DNA from: UBA1926 sp002337215
GTDB taxonomy: Bacteria; Planctomycetota; Phycisphaerae; Phycisphaerales; UBA1924
Assembly: GCA_963973795.1 (NCBI GenBank)
Contig: CAXBAF010000028.1
Location: forward strand, 1-46,494
Direction of reading: 5' to 3'
DNA length: 46,494 nt
Shown: piece by piece, positions 18,672 to 26,574 of the stretch
Position numbering within the stretch: the stretch's first letter is position 1
Layout of the letters: the number at the start of each line of letters is the position of its first letter
Notes under the pieces: generated by a model
The model's input: only the letters and a program-made list of their open reading frames with translations
What the model was told of the DNA's origin: nothing
Databases searched by the model: none
Position numbers and translations under genes: made by a program

Positions 18672-20593
18672 GCGCGCGCGCCGGCGGTCATCCCCCGTTC
18701 GTGCCGCGCCGCCGGGCGTCGTGGCTCGTGTTCGGCCTGTGCGCGCTGCTCGTGGTCGATGTGCTCGCATGGGCGACATGGCGGGTGCTCGCGCTCGAGA
18801 GGGCCGAGCGGGTCGCGTCTGCGGCGGCCGACCTCGCCCAGCGGGAGCGCCTCGCACTGTGGCAGATGGACTCGCTCGTGAGTGCGCTGCTGGCGCGAGA
18901 GTCGGCCCGTCCCTACTTCGAGTTCCGCGCCGCGTTCGCGTCGGACCTGCCGTACGGGCGCGCGTGGGAACTGGGGTCCGCGTCCGGTGTGCGCACGTCA
19001 TCGCTCTCGGAGGGCACGGGAGATCCCGTTGTCCGTCTGCATTTCCAGGTCGAGCCCGACGGCTCGGTCGATTCGCCGCAAGCGGGGGGGGCGTCTTCGC
19101 TCGGTGCCGCGGTGCGGGCGGCGGGCCTGCGAGCCGAGCGGCTGGTGGTAGAGCTGCGGCGGGTGCTCGGTGATGCGGGCGAGCCCGAGGATTCGATGCG
19201 GTCGTTCGCCGAGCCGGACGCAGAGCGCGGGCGGCTCGCTCGCAACAGCGACGTTGATGGGGACGGCGCGATCGCCGGCTTGACGATGAGCGAGACGATG
19301 GCGGATGCTGCGCCGAAGACGGAGCGTCCGGGCGACGCAGCGGCGGACGGAGAAAGTCTCGCAAAGCCATCCGGGCCCGCCGACGCGGAACTCCGTCAGC
19401 AGCTCGTCGATATTGCTCGGTCGCAGAACAGGGCGTTTAACTTTGACCGGACGGGCGGCGACCCGGGTGAGCCCCGTGTCCGCGTGGGACTCTTCGAGCC
19501 GCGATGGCTCGGGGGCCCGTCTGGCGACCCGTCTGGTAACTCGGCCGGCGAGCCCGAGTTGGTGTTCGAGCGTTCGGTCATGGTGGGCGATATGCGCTAC
19601 CGGCAGGGTGTGTGGATCGATTGGCCCGCGCTGCGCGCCCAGTTGCTCGCGATCGCGGTCCGGCAGATGCCCGGCGCGACGCTCGAGCCCGTGCTCGGCG
19701 GGCGCGGCGCGGAGCGCGGGCCCGGCACACAGACACTCGCGACGATCCCCGTCCGGCTGCGGGTCCCGGTGGAGCCCGGTGGGGTGCCGTTCTGGTCCCC
19801 CGCACGGATCACGCTCGCCGTGAGTTGGCTCGCGGCGATCGTCGCGCTGGTCGCGATCGGCGTCGTGCTCCGGACAGCGATCGGGCTGGCGGACCGGCGC
19901 GGGCGGTTCGTGGCCGCCGTGACCCACGAACTGCGATCGCCCCTGACCTCGCTCCGGCTGCACGCGGACCTGCTCGAGCGCGCGCCGGACGACGAGAAGC
20001 GAGCCCGGCACGTGGGCGTGCTCCGCGACGAGGCCGCTCGGCTGGGCGACGTGATCGACAGCGTGCTGGTCTACGCGGGGATGCGGTCCGCGGCTGAGGC
20101 TCCGGTGGAGACGTCGCTCGGGGAGGCGCTCGCGCCCGTCCTCACGAGTTGCCGGGCCCGGGTCGAGGGCTCGGGCGCGGCGTTCGATGCGGCGGTCTCG
20201 GACGAGGCCGCGGAGGCACCGATCCGGATCCGGGCGGGCAGTCTCGAGCGAATCCTGGGAAATCTGGTCGACAACGCATGCCGGTACGGGGTCGCGTTGG
20301 ACGGAACCGAAGGCACGCCGGTGGTTTCTGTCGACGCGTCGCTCGACGCGAGCCGGGGTCGGCGGGTGGTTCGGATCCGAGTGACCGACGACGGGCCGGG
20401 CGTGCCGGTCGGGGAGCGCGACGCGATCTTTTCGGACTTCTATCGCGGGTCGTCGGCCCGCCGGGTGCATCAGGGCATGGGGCTCGGGCTGGCGTTGGCT
20501 CGCTCTCTGGCTCGCTCGGAGCGGGGCGATCTGCGGCTGGTGGATTCGGATGGTCGCGGGGCGCGCTTCGAGGTGACGCTCCCGGTCGCGTGA
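18668..20593 (+). CDS. sensor histidine kinase
   Basis: 641-residue inner-membrane kinase, partner of the preceding regulator. Transmembrane helix 1 covers about 18-40 and helix 2 about 381-402. They enclose a periplasmic sensor region of roughly 340 residues that matches no domain I recognise and contains a Gly/Ala/Asp-rich stretch (about 190-250). The HisKA H-box is THELRSPLTSLR with H420. The ATPase domain shows the N-box ILGNLVDNACRYG, the G1 box DDGPGVP and the G2 box GMGLGLALAR. Translation starts at a GTG whose TGA frame overlap couples it to the regulator. The signal sensed is unknown; the large sensor and exported neighbours suggest an envelope or extracellular cue. Confidence 0.94.
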   Translation: MSARAGGHPPFVPRRRASWLVFGLCALLVVDVLAWATWRVLALERAERVASAAADLAQRERLALWQMDSLVSALLARESARPYFEFRAAFASDLPYGRAWELGSASGVRTSSLSEGTGDPVVRLHFQVEPDGSVDSPQAGGASSLGAAVRAAGLRAERLVVELRRVLGDAGEPEDSMRSFAEPDAERGRLARNSDVDGDGAIAGLTMSETMADAAPKTERPGDAAADGESLAKPSGPADAELRQQLVDIARSQNRAFNFDRTGGDPGEPRVRVGLFEPRWLGGPSGDPSGNSAGEPELVFERSVMVGDMRYRQGVWIDWPALRAQLLAIAVRQMPGATLEPVLGGRGAERGPGTQTLATIPVRLRVPVEPGGVPFWSPARITLAVSWLAAIVALVAIGVVLRTAIGLADRRGRFVAAVTHELRSPLTSLRLHADLLERAPDDEKRARHVGVLRDEAARLGDVIDSVLVYAGMRSAAEAPVETSLGEALAPVLTSCRARVEGSGAAFDAAVSDEAAEAPIRIRAGSLERILGNLVDNACRYGVALDGTEGTPVVSVDASLDASRGRRVVRIRVTDDGPGVPVGERDAIFSDFYRGSSARRVHQGMGLGLALARSLARSERGDLRLVDSDGRGARFEVTLPVA

Positions 20594-20635
20594 GCCTCGG
20601 GTCGGCGGCTTCTGACGGTCATGGTGGTGTGGCGC

Positions 20636-20664
20636 GTGACGAACGCCGATGGGGGTTCTATACT
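20636..20664 (+). promoter_or_regulatory. candidate promoter of tRNA-Ile
   Basis: GTGACG (20636-20641), 17 bases, then TATACT (20659-20664), about 46 bases ahead of the tRNA. It matches the sigma-70 consensus well at -10 and in four positions at -35. Confidence 0.5.
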
Positions 20665-20709
20665 GCTCGCCCCTTCGGACGCGTCTGTGGTCGATGGGCA
20701 CAAATAGCC

Positions 20710-20783
20710 GGGCCTATAGCTCAGTTGGCTAGAGCGCACCCCTGATAAGGGTGAGGTCACAGGTTCGAGTCCTGTTAGGCCCA
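20710..20783 (+). tRNA. tRNA-Ile (anticodon GAT)
   Basis: 74-nt cloverleaf. The acceptor stem GGGCCTA pairs with TAGGCCC, with discriminator A at 20783 and no encoded CCA. The D arm contains AGCTCAGTTGGCTAGAGC, the anticodon stem-loop CACCCCTGATAAGGGTG reads GAT, and the T arm contains GGTTCGAGTCC. Its last 16 bases are part of the 18-bp attL core, so its 3' end is now supplied by the integrated element. The likely natural terminator was moved to 27104. Confidence 0.97.
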
Positions 20784-22048
20784 TTAGATATCCCTGCGGC
20801 GTCATCGCATCGGCTCGCAGGGGATCGCATAAACCCACGATCAGCAAGTGCTTCCGGTGTTTCGGACGAATCCACGCGATTCGGTGCGGGTGTGTGCTGC
20901 GCCGCCGAATGCGCCGTCCGTGCGCCGGATTCTGCGCCGCCCCCGATTGCACGCTGCCAGTCAGCGTCCGTTTGGGTGAGGTAGTGCCCGGTCGCAACTA
21001 GCCGGGTGTTGCCCAGCCAAGCGCACGCGGTCGAGATCGGATACTCGGTGACGAGTTCTGATTGTCGGCTCCCCCGGAGGTTGTGCCATGCACGGGGCCA
21101 GGTTTTCACACCCGCCCGGGTGATGATCCGCTTCAACTCGGTGTGCGGGTTGTAGCCGACCCGGAAATCAGACAGCACCCGCTCGGTCCCTGCCTCGGCT
21201 TGCTCGAACGCGGCGAGCATGTGTTCGCGGACTTCGGGGAACAGGGGCACCCATCGCCCCGCCCCGCCGTCGTGGTGCTCGGTCTTCGGCGATCGCACGA
21301 ACAGCCGGCCTTGATCCCAGTCGATGTCCGCCCAGCGGAGCCGGAACGCCTCAGAGGGGACGCGGAGCCCGGCGTAGCGGCTCAGAGCGATGAGCAGTCT
21401 CCATTGGATCGACGGGGCCGCGTCGAGCACGCGGGCGATCGTGTCACGGGGGACAAAGACGAGGCGGTCGGGGTTCGCCTCAGTGCCGGCCCGGACTTCG
21501 GTGAATGGGTTGGAGTCGATCAAGCCGCGCTTGATGCCCCAGCGGAAGAATTGCCGGGAGAGTTTGACGGTCTTCGATGTCGTCGCCTTCGCGTACCCGG
21601 TGTCGAGCAGGTGCGCGCGGAACGCATCGGCCTCGTTCGCTTCGATCGTGTCGGCGTCGTGGTCTTCGCCGAAGTAGTCGAGCAGATGTCGTTGGGCTTG
21701 GGCCTGCCGGGTCCGGGTGCTGTCTTTGATGTCACGGCGGGCATCGTCATTGAACGCGGTGAACAGGTCGTTCAGGGAGACGGTCTGCCGCGTCTCGCGG
21801 GCCTCGGTCAGCCCCACGCGGGCGATGCGGTCGTGGATGTCATCGCCCAGGTCGGCGAGCCATCGGGCGGTGTCGGCGTCGATCGACACCCCGGCGGTGC
21901 GGGCCGCGATCAGGTGCTCCACGCGGGCGAGCACGGATTCGGCGGCCTTCTTGGGCATCTTGCCCAGGCGGATCGCGCGGCGTTTGCTGCCGTCCACGAA
22001 CAGGATGCGGCGCGCGCCGGTCTTCTTGTCAGTCGAGAGTGATGCCAT
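20729..22048 (-). CDS. tyrosine integrase with tRNA-derived C-terminus
   Basis: 439-residue site-specific recombinase that should integrate and excise the element at tRNA-Ile. The N-terminal arm-binding and SAM-like core-binding regions cover about 1-175. The catalytic domain has R229 (YAGLRVPSEA), K255 (RSPKTEHH), H322 and R325 (WHNLRGSRQ), H355 and the nucleophile Y356 (ATGHYLTQ), a complete set. The ATG at 22048 overlaps the regulator stop (TAATG). Codons 422-427 are the att core, and residues 428-439 (RTCDLTLIRGAL) plus the stop are antisense tRNA-Ile, so they cannot be the native end. The native 66-codon end lies at 26885-27085. Whether the integrated form is active is unknown; the catalytic residues are all upstream of the swap. 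Confidence 0.93.
   Translation of the reverse strand: MASLSTDKKTGARRILFVDGSKRRAIRLGKMPKKAAESVLARVEHLIAARTAGVSIDADTARWLADLGDDIHDRIARVGLTEARETRQTVSLNDLFTAFNDDARRDIKDSTRTRQAQAQRHLLDYFGEDHDADTIEANEADAFRAHLLDTGYAKATTSKTVKLSRQFFRWGIKRGLIDSNPFTEVRAGTEANPDRLVFVPRDTIARVLDAAPSIQWRLLIALSRYAGLRVPSEAFRLRWADIDWDQGRLFVRSPKTEHHDGGAGRWVPLFPEVREHMLAAFEQAEAGTERVLSDFRVGYNPHTELKRIITRAGVKTWPRAWHNLRGSRQSELVTEYPISTACAWLGNTRLVATGHYLTQTDADWQRAIGGGAESGARTAHSAAQHTPAPNRVDSSETPEALADRGFMRSPASRCDDAAGISNGPNRTRTCDLTLIRGAL
20768..20785. repeat. attL core (18-bp direct repeat)
   Basis: AGTCCTGTTAGGCCCATT, covering the tRNA-Ile 3' end plus two bases, is repeated exactly at 27086-27103. The neighbouring bases differ on both sides (G before and A after here; T before and C after at the other copy), so 18 bp is the full core. 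Confidence 0.93.
20921..20940. repeat. candidate integrase arm-site repeat, left copy
   Basis: TGCGCCGGATTCTGCGCCGC occurs exactly here and at 27020-27039, in the same orientation. In the circular form the two copies would flank the attP core, 135 bp away on this side and 46 bp on the other. Direct repeats in that arrangement are typical of integrase arm-type sites. Both copies also lie within coding sequence and encode AESGA, so a protein repeat is an alternative. Confidence 0.45.
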
Positions 22049-22257
22049 TACTTGGCCTTTCGTGTGCGGCGCACGGGGCGGAGTTCCAGCCCCAGGTGCT
22101 CCGCGAGGATGTCGATGTTGTCGCCCCGCAGGGCGCGCCCCTCGGTGACGAAACGCCACAAGGTCGAGGGCGGAATACCTGTTGCCTTCGCGACGGCGTA
22201 TCGGGAGTCCCCGCAGGTTTCGAGGGCGTGTCTTAGTGTCTCGGTCACGGTTGCCAT
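22048..22257 (-). CDS. Cro/C1-type HTH regulator
   Basis: 69-residue DNA-binding protein, nearly all helix-turn-helix: SRYAVAKATGIPPSTLWRFV gives the turn and recognition helix, and NIDILAEHLGLELRPV the packing helices. It ends in a basic tail. It is placed directly before the integrase gene, with a one-base overlap TAATG, so it is translationally coupled and is a natural candidate for the element's repressor or integrase regulator. A 95-base gap separates it from the ATPase gene upstream, which may contain its own promoter and operator. Confidence 0.8.
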   Translation of the reverse strand: MATVTETLRHALETCGDSRYAVAKATGIPPSTLWRFVTEGRALRGDNIDILAEHLGLELRPVRRTRKAK

Positions 22258-22352
22258 CAGTGCAGTCTACCCAATAGTTCGGATAATGCAACGTCGTTTT
22301 CTGGGCAACAGGCCATAGGGCGCAAGGGCGCACGGTGTGAACCCCCTGCGCT

Positions 22353-23399
22353 CTATGGAGAATCATCGCGTGCGTTGGGCATGTGCCAGACCCAACGCCC
22401 GCTGCTGCTGAACCCCTCACGGGTCGCCTTTGCACCGATCAGGTTCTTCGTATCTTGGATCTTCCGCCACTTGAAACCATCAGCCTCGGCTCGTTCCTTC
22501 ACGTCAACGCTCGGGATCGGGCCGTTCGAGAGCACATCGCGGAGCCAATCCGCGTGCTCGTTGTCGTCCTCACGCGCTCGCCCGCCGTTCGCTGCCGCGA
22601 GCACTTCATCCATCGTCCAGGTTGTCGGACGATCGGCCCACGCCACGCACGCGGGTTCGTCACGGATCTTGAATCCCCAGCCGTCCGGCGACTTGGCGAG
22701 GTTGTTCTTCCCGGGAAGCAACAGCCGTTCCTGTTTGTCGTCCGGGTTCGTTGTCAGGTGCAGCACCGATCGGGCGAGCCCGGTGAAAGCGCGCGAGCCG
22801 AGTACAAGGTCGTCGGGGTGGGTTGCAGTACCTTTGCGAATGTGAGACACAATCAGGACCGCCGCGTCCGCCTTGCTCGCGAGTGCCGCGAGGGGTGCGA
22901 GCACCGCGCGGACTTCGGTGTCCATGTGAGCGTTCACCCCGGCACCGAGATAACTCCCGATCGGGTCAACGACAATCAGCCGCACGTCGTCGATGGTGTC
23001 GAGCGCGCGCTCCAATGGAGCAAGGTCTTCGAGCATGAACGCGGCCTCTACGGGCTTGCCGTTCCGGTCGAGGCGGTGAACACCCGTCAGCATGTGAACG
23101 CGGCTCACGTCGGCGTTGTGGGCGTCGAGGCGGGGCCGCACGGTGTCGGCGGGGTCGTCTTCGGCGGCGACGAACAGCACGCTCCCCCGATCGCACGCGG
23201 ACCCATCGGGCCAGGCGGTGCCGGTCGAGACGCGCGCCGCGAAGTCGGCGGTCGCGAACGACTTGCCCAATCCGGGCATCCCGGCGAGCAGAGAGAGACG
23301 GCCACGCGGGAGTCGACCCGGCCACAACCAGCGGACAGGTACGGCCTCCACGTCGGCCATGTTGACGAGCACGGGGGTATCGAGACTGTCGAGGGTCAC
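22353..23399 (-). CDS. RepA-like AAA ATPase
   Basis: 348-residue RecA-fold ATPase of the AAA_25/RepA group, hexameric helicase-like proteins of plasmids and phage-like elements. Walker A is GMPGLGKS at 40-47, Walker B is LIVVDPIG with D145. The conserved LGSRAFTGLARSVLHL segment follows. A C-terminal region of about 80 residues (about 270-348) looks like a winged helix. It probably helps replicate the element after excision, although no primase or origin-binding initiator is recognised nearby. Translation starts at GTG 23399, overlapping the previous stop by four bases (GTGA). Confidence 0.85.
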   Translation of the reverse strand: MTLDSLDTPVLVNMADVEAVPVRWLWPGRLPRGRLSLLAGMPGLGKSFATADFAARVSTGTAWPDGSACDRGSVLFVAAEDDPADTVRPRLDAHNADVSRVHMLTGVHRLDRNGKPVEAAFMLEDLAPLERALDTIDDVRLIVVDPIGSYLGAGVNAHMDTEVRAVLAPLAALASKADAAVLIVSHIRKGTATHPDDLVLGSRAFTGLARSVLHLTTNPDDKQERLLLPGKNNLAKSPDGWGFKIRDEPACVAWADRPTTWTMDEVLAAANGGRAREDDNEHADWLRDVLSNGPIPSVDVKERAEADGFKWRKIQDTKNLIGAKATREGFSSSGRWVWHMPNARDDSP

Positions 23400-23635
23400 C
23401 GGTTCCCCCCCTTCGGCGTGTCGCGAAAGTGCTGGGCCAGTCGTTCGAGGGTTGCGTTCCGGGCGTCGAGTTCACGGGCGTAGACCCAGGCGTCGGCGGT
23501 CCGGCGAGCCTCGGCACGGTCGAGTCGGTCGTGGAGTTCGCCACGGGTCATCGACGCCACACTGCGCCGCAATCGGTCGATGTGGGATGGTGGCGGGGAG
23601 TCGTTCAGGGGAGGAGGGGCAGCGCGGTATGTCAT
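23396..23635 (-). CDS. small hypothetical protein of the element
   Basis: 79-residue protein with a proline-rich start followed by a charged helical region (HIDRLRRSVASMTRGELHDR, then RLDRAEARRTADAWVYAREL) likely to form a coiled coil. No family is recognised. Its reality is supported by four-base overlaps at both ends: ATGA with the AlpA-like gene upstream and GTGA with the ATPase gene downstream. Confidence 0.65.
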   Translation of the reverse strand: MTYRAAPPPLNDSPPPSHIDRLRRSVASMTRGELHDRLDRAEARRTADAWVYARELDARNATLERLAQHFRDTPKGGNR

Positions 23636-23919
23636 GCCGCACCCCCTTCCCAGTTGAGGCTTGCGGCCGATCCCGGTGCGGTGGGGCACCCGGCGGCGAT
23701 CCACGCATGGAGCCCGGCGAGGGGGTACACCTTGCGTCGGTCAATCTTCGCGAATGGGATCGCGCCGTCTTTCGTGAGCTGCCACAATTTTCGCTCGGAC
23801 AGATCGAGCATCACGGCGGCGTCACGCGGGCCGATGAGCAGGCGGGTATTGTGGTGGTGTTCGTTTGTGTTGCCCGTGTTGCTGGCAGGCTGCCGGGCGG
23901 CATTGTCGATGGGGGTCAT
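23632..23919 (-). CDS. AlpA/excisionase-like DNA-binding protein
   Basis: 95-residue protein. After a polar 28-residue N-terminus it has a compact winged helix-turn-helix of the MerR-like HTH_17 type: LIGPRDAAVMLDLSERKLWQ for the helix-turn-helix and GAIPFAKIDRRKVYPLAGLH for the wing. Such proteins are recombination directionality factors or prophage regulators in many integrative elements. Together with the integrase it is the best candidate for the excision factor. ATGA overlaps join it to both neighbouring small genes. Confidence 0.78.
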   Translation of the reverse strand: MTPIDNAARQPASNTGNTNEHHHNTRLLIGPRDAAVMLDLSERKLWQLTKDGAIPFAKIDRRKVYPLAGLHAWIAAGCPTAPGSAASLNWEGGAA

Positions 23920-24107
23920 TCGTCACCCCCTTCCCGTGCGACGATTGTCACAACGACGCCGTGACGCTGCAGGTGCTCAACGAAGCGTTGAGCCTTCTCC
24001 TTGTCACCGGTCCTCCACGCGGCGACCAATGTCGCGAACGCCGCTACGACTTCAACCGCCCAGGGCGATCCACTCGCTTCTCTCGATGTTCTGATATGCA
24101 CCGTCAT
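23916..24107 (-). CDS. small hypothetical protein, first gene of element operon
   Basis: 63-residue protein with a helical middle (AVEVVAAFATLVAAWRTGDK) and a short beta segment (GVVVTIVARE). No family is recognised. It is preceded by a textbook Shine-Dalgarno sequence, AAAGGAGG, six bases before the ATG at 24107, and overlaps the AlpA-like gene by ATGA. It is probably the promoter-proximal gene of the operon. Confidence 0.65.
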   Translation of the reverse strand: MTVHIRTSREASGSPWAVEVVAAFATLVAAWRTGDKEKAQRFVEHLQRHGVVVTIVAREGGDE

Positions 24108-24161
24108 GCGTGCCTCCTTTTTGCGACGAAGTGCCGCTAGGAGCAGGCTGTTTGGTGCAGG

Positions 24162-24241
24162 GGTGGTGCGTGGTGCAACGCAACTTTCGGCCTTCAGAGC
24201 GCAGAATCGCCAATTTTGCTTAGCGCGGTGGTGCGTGGTGC
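24162..24241. repeat. iteron-like 15-bp direct repeats
   Basis: GGTGGTGCGTGGTGC appears at 24162-24176 and again at 24227-24241, with further GGTGC-type partial units on both sides. The site lies between the 63-residue gene and the HTH gene of the element. It could be an operator or a small replication origin served by the RepA-like ATPase. Confidence 0.45.
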
Positions 24242-24251
24242 GGTGCGTCGG

Positions 24252-24884
24252 TCAGTCTAGCGACTTGTCAAAATCTTCCTCATCATTCGATTGACGCGAA
24301 GCGGGTCGGTTCGGGTCGAAGTTGTCATCGAAGGCGTCGAGCGTCCCGTCACTGGACTTGAAGCCCGAAAGCGGCTCGTGATCCTGTGCGATCGACCGAG
24401 CACGCCTGAAAGTTTTATTGCGCGAGAGTGTCGTATGGCTAACGCCGACTTCCTTTGCGATCTCTCGGTTGGACGGCGTTGGCTTCTGATTTAGAAGAAC
24501 CAATGCAGGTGCAAGCCACTTTTCCGTGGCTCGACCGCCGTCGGGCTTCGTCCGCTGGGCTTCCACATGCCCCTTGTCAGTCAGACGCACTTGCAAGCGT
24601 TCTTGCCGAAGCCGAGGTTCGTCGGTGTACCGACTCCACACTCTTTCCCAATTGCCGATCATCGCCAGATTCGCAACAGGAGACACCCAGCCGGGGCGGG
24701 GCAACGGTCGCCACTCCACGCCTCCTGTGAACGCCCACGGCAGGACTTCAATAAGCCCGTCAGTATCAAGTGCCCGCATGGTGTCTACTGAAATGAACGG
24801 GGGGAGTTCGTGCAGCCAGGAAACGCCGTTCTTTCTCAGCCACGCCAACGCACGCAACTCGTCATCGGAGTGTTGATCGGTCAT
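24252..24884 (-). CDS. HTH protein of the integrated element
   Basis: 210-residue cytosolic protein of unknown family. The first half contains WLRKNGVSWLHELPPFISVD and several aromatic residues. The second half has a helix-turn-helix, NREIAKEVGVSHTTLSRN followed by KTFRRAR, about residues 140-165. The C-terminus is acidic and polar (DEEDFDKSLD). The ATG at 24884, with AAGGCGG ahead, is preferred to an upstream codon at 24938 that would run into the divergent region. It is the first gene on this strand before the repeat-containing gap, and is divergent from the cargo gene. Possible roles are regulation or origin binding. Confidence 0.7.
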   Translation of the reverse strand: MTDQHSDDELRALAWLRKNGVSWLHELPPFISVDTMRALDTDGLIEVLPWAFTGGVEWRPLPRPGWVSPVANLAMIGNWERVWSRYTDEPRLRQERLQVRLTDKGHVEAQRTKPDGGRATEKWLAPALVLLNQKPTPSNREIAKEVGVSHTTLSRNKTFRRARSIAQDHEPLSGFKSSDGTLDAFDDNFDPNRPASRQSNDEEDFDKSLD

Positions 24885-24996
24885 GTTCACCGCCTTATCC
24901 GGGCCGGACCGGGCGGGTGTCGAGACGGTAAACGACACCCAGCCCAGGCCGTGCGCGGGGGATCAGCCCGCTGCCCGTTGCAAGCGTATCCAGCAG

Positions 24997-25030
24997 TTGA
25001 CGTATGCCAAGTCCGGCGGCGTCCTATGGA
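24997..25030 (+). promoter_or_regulatory. possible promoter of the cargo gene
   Basis: TTGACG at 24997-25002 is a near-perfect -35 element. The best -10 candidates (TCCTAT or TATGGA, 25022-25030) are at non-ideal spacing, so only the -35 is convincing. It lies 33 bases ahead of the cargo start codon. Confidence 0.28.
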
Positions 25031-25062
25031 CTAGTGTTTGGGAACTGGGAAGGACACAAACT

Positions 25063-26199
25063 ATGACGAGGAACAAGGCGATCGGCCTGCTAATGGCGGT
25101 TCTATGCGTGACGCCGATAGTTGCGCGCTCCATCCCTGAAATGCAGTATCGACAGCACGAGGGGACGATTGAGGGCAAGTACGATCACGTCGAAGACCGA
25201 TCGACGTTGCGGCTTCGGCTGGAATTCGATGCGGACCAGAGCTGCCGATTGCGTATCACCGCATGGTCTACGCATGCTGGGCAGTCCCGTCAGCAGGATG
25301 TTCGCGAAGTCAATCTGTCGTTCCAGAGAGATCACGCCTTTCCGCGTTACTTGCTGGAGAAGAACCATGATGTCGTACTCGCTACGAAACGCCAACGTGT
25401 CACGGTTCCTGCTGGCGAGAAAGGCGCGACTTGGCGGGGATTTATCCGTGAGCACGTTGTCGTAAACGGTCGTCCGGTGCCTCGGGATGAGTATGTGCAC
25501 TTGAGCCAGTCGAACGCCGCATACCGCCCCATCTGCTGGACAACGGAGACGGTGCTGTTTTCTGTTCCATTCGATCAGTTACTCGGTCTGATTGAGACGA
25601 ACGAGCAAATAACGATCCGGGTGGGTAGTCGAGACTTGGAACTTGATCGACGGGAGGTGGATGCACTTCGGGACTTCGCGAGCCGGCTCCGTAAGGGCAT
25701 GACGATCGAACAGGCCGGACGCAAACTACAGCCGGCGGAACGATACCCGTTGGAACTTGAACAGGGCGGTGTCCGTCTCGTTGTCGATGATGCTGGGGAT
25801 TCGGCAACAGATACTCGTTCTTCAACAGTCCGGCCATTCTCGGTGCTTTCGGTTGAGGCCGTATCTGTTTCCACGACAGGTGCCGGTGAATCGGTTGCCA
25901 GGGTGATCTTCGACGGAGAGCCAGTAAGTGATCGCTACGGGTTTGGGCGAGTGTCGCGGATCTTCCTCGTATCGAAAGACGATCGCGAGGTTTGGTATTC
26001 GTCTCGGCTTGATGATCGCCCGTCCGATGGTCACTTGGAGCTGACCGTTGATCGCGAGCAACTGGAGGTTTTGGCCAGCCTGTCAGCCGGGTGCTATTTC
26101 GACTTCCGTCTATTCAGATGGACGCCAAGCAATCCCCAGCGACTGGCACTACGACGATTTGCCCAGGTGATGTTGGATAACTTCGACGAGCGACCATGA
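25063..26199 (+). CDS. exported cargo protein of unknown function
   Basis: 378-residue protein with a signal peptide (MTRNKAIGLLMAVLCVTPIVA, cleavage near residue 22) followed by a predicted beta-rich region, strands such as LRLRLEFDADQSCRLRI and HLELTVDREQLEVLASL, and a short helical insert near residues 205-225 (EVDALRDFASRLRKGM). No catalytic motif or family is recognised. It is the only plus-strand gene in the element and lies at the operon's convergent end, the usual place for cargo. Its base composition looks less GC-rich than its flanks. The ATG at 25063 follows GGGAAGGA at good distance; an open frame upstream to 24883 is rejected because it lacks the signal peptide. Confidence 0.75.
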   Translation: MTRNKAIGLLMAVLCVTPIVARSIPEMQYRQHEGTIEGKYDHVEDRSTLRLRLEFDADQSCRLRITAWSTHAGQSRQQDVREVNLSFQRDHAFPRYLLEKNHDVVLATKRQRVTVPAGEKGATWRGFIREHVVVNGRPVPRDEYVHLSQSNAAYRPICWTTETVLFSVPFDQLLGLIETNEQITIRVGSRDLELDRREVDALRDFASRLRKGMTIEQAGRKLQPAERYPLELEQGGVRLVVDDAGDSATDTRSSTVRPFSVLSVEAVSVSTTGAGESVARVIFDGEPVSDRYGFGRVSRIFLVSKDDREVWYSSRLDDRPSDGHLELTVDREQLEVLASLSAGCYFDFRLFRWTPSNPQRLALRRFAQVMLDNFDERP

Positions 26200-26211
26200 C
26201 CGAGCGGGTTG

Positions 26212-26574
26212 CTATTGATCGGAGACTCGCGGTTCTTCACCCCGGGTGATCGTGATGACGTGATCCGAGTCGATGACGACGGGCAGCCCATCCCCGCCCC
26301 AACACAGCGGGGCATCGTCGCCTTTTCCAACGGCGATGACCGGGGCCTCGGGTGGGTAGTTCCCGATGACCAGCATTACAGAGCCCCCGGTGAACGGCAG
26401 GCCGTCGTGATCGAGCACCCGGCGGCAGAGCCCGCACACTCCGCCGGCGGTGTCGGCGTCGATGCGGGGGGCGGATGACTTCCGGTGGGGGGCGCGGCAC
26501 GCGGGGCAGCGTTCGTGGAGCCTCAGATCGGCGAGCAGGTGTTCCAGGGCGTCGAGGCGTTGGCGGGTGGTCAT
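26212..26574 (-). CDS. small zinc-ribbon protein
   Basis: 120-residue protein with two CxxC knuckles, CPAC near residue 23 and CGLC near residue 47, predicting one structural zinc. A beta-rich C-terminal half with MLVIGNYPPEAPVIAV and LPVVIDSDHVITITRG follows. No family is recognised. Its start overlaps the stop of the previous gene (ATGA), so it is the last gene of the operon. Confidence 0.65.
   Translation of the reverse strand: MTTRQRLDALEHLLADLRLHERCPACRAPHRKSSAPRIDADTAGGVCGLCRRVLDHDGLPFTGGSVMLVIGNYPPEAPVIAVGKGDDAPLCWGGDGLPVVIDSDHVITITRGEEPRVSDQ

Noticed and set aside
18998..20701. 567-residue open frame antisense to the histidine kinase
   Set aside because: Shadow of a gene with all kinase boxes; Arg/His/Pro-rich with no domain.
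20729..20767. Integrase residues 428-439 as a genuine C-terminus
   Set aside because: They are the antisense of tRNA-Ile, so they reflect the insertion site and not selection on the integrase.
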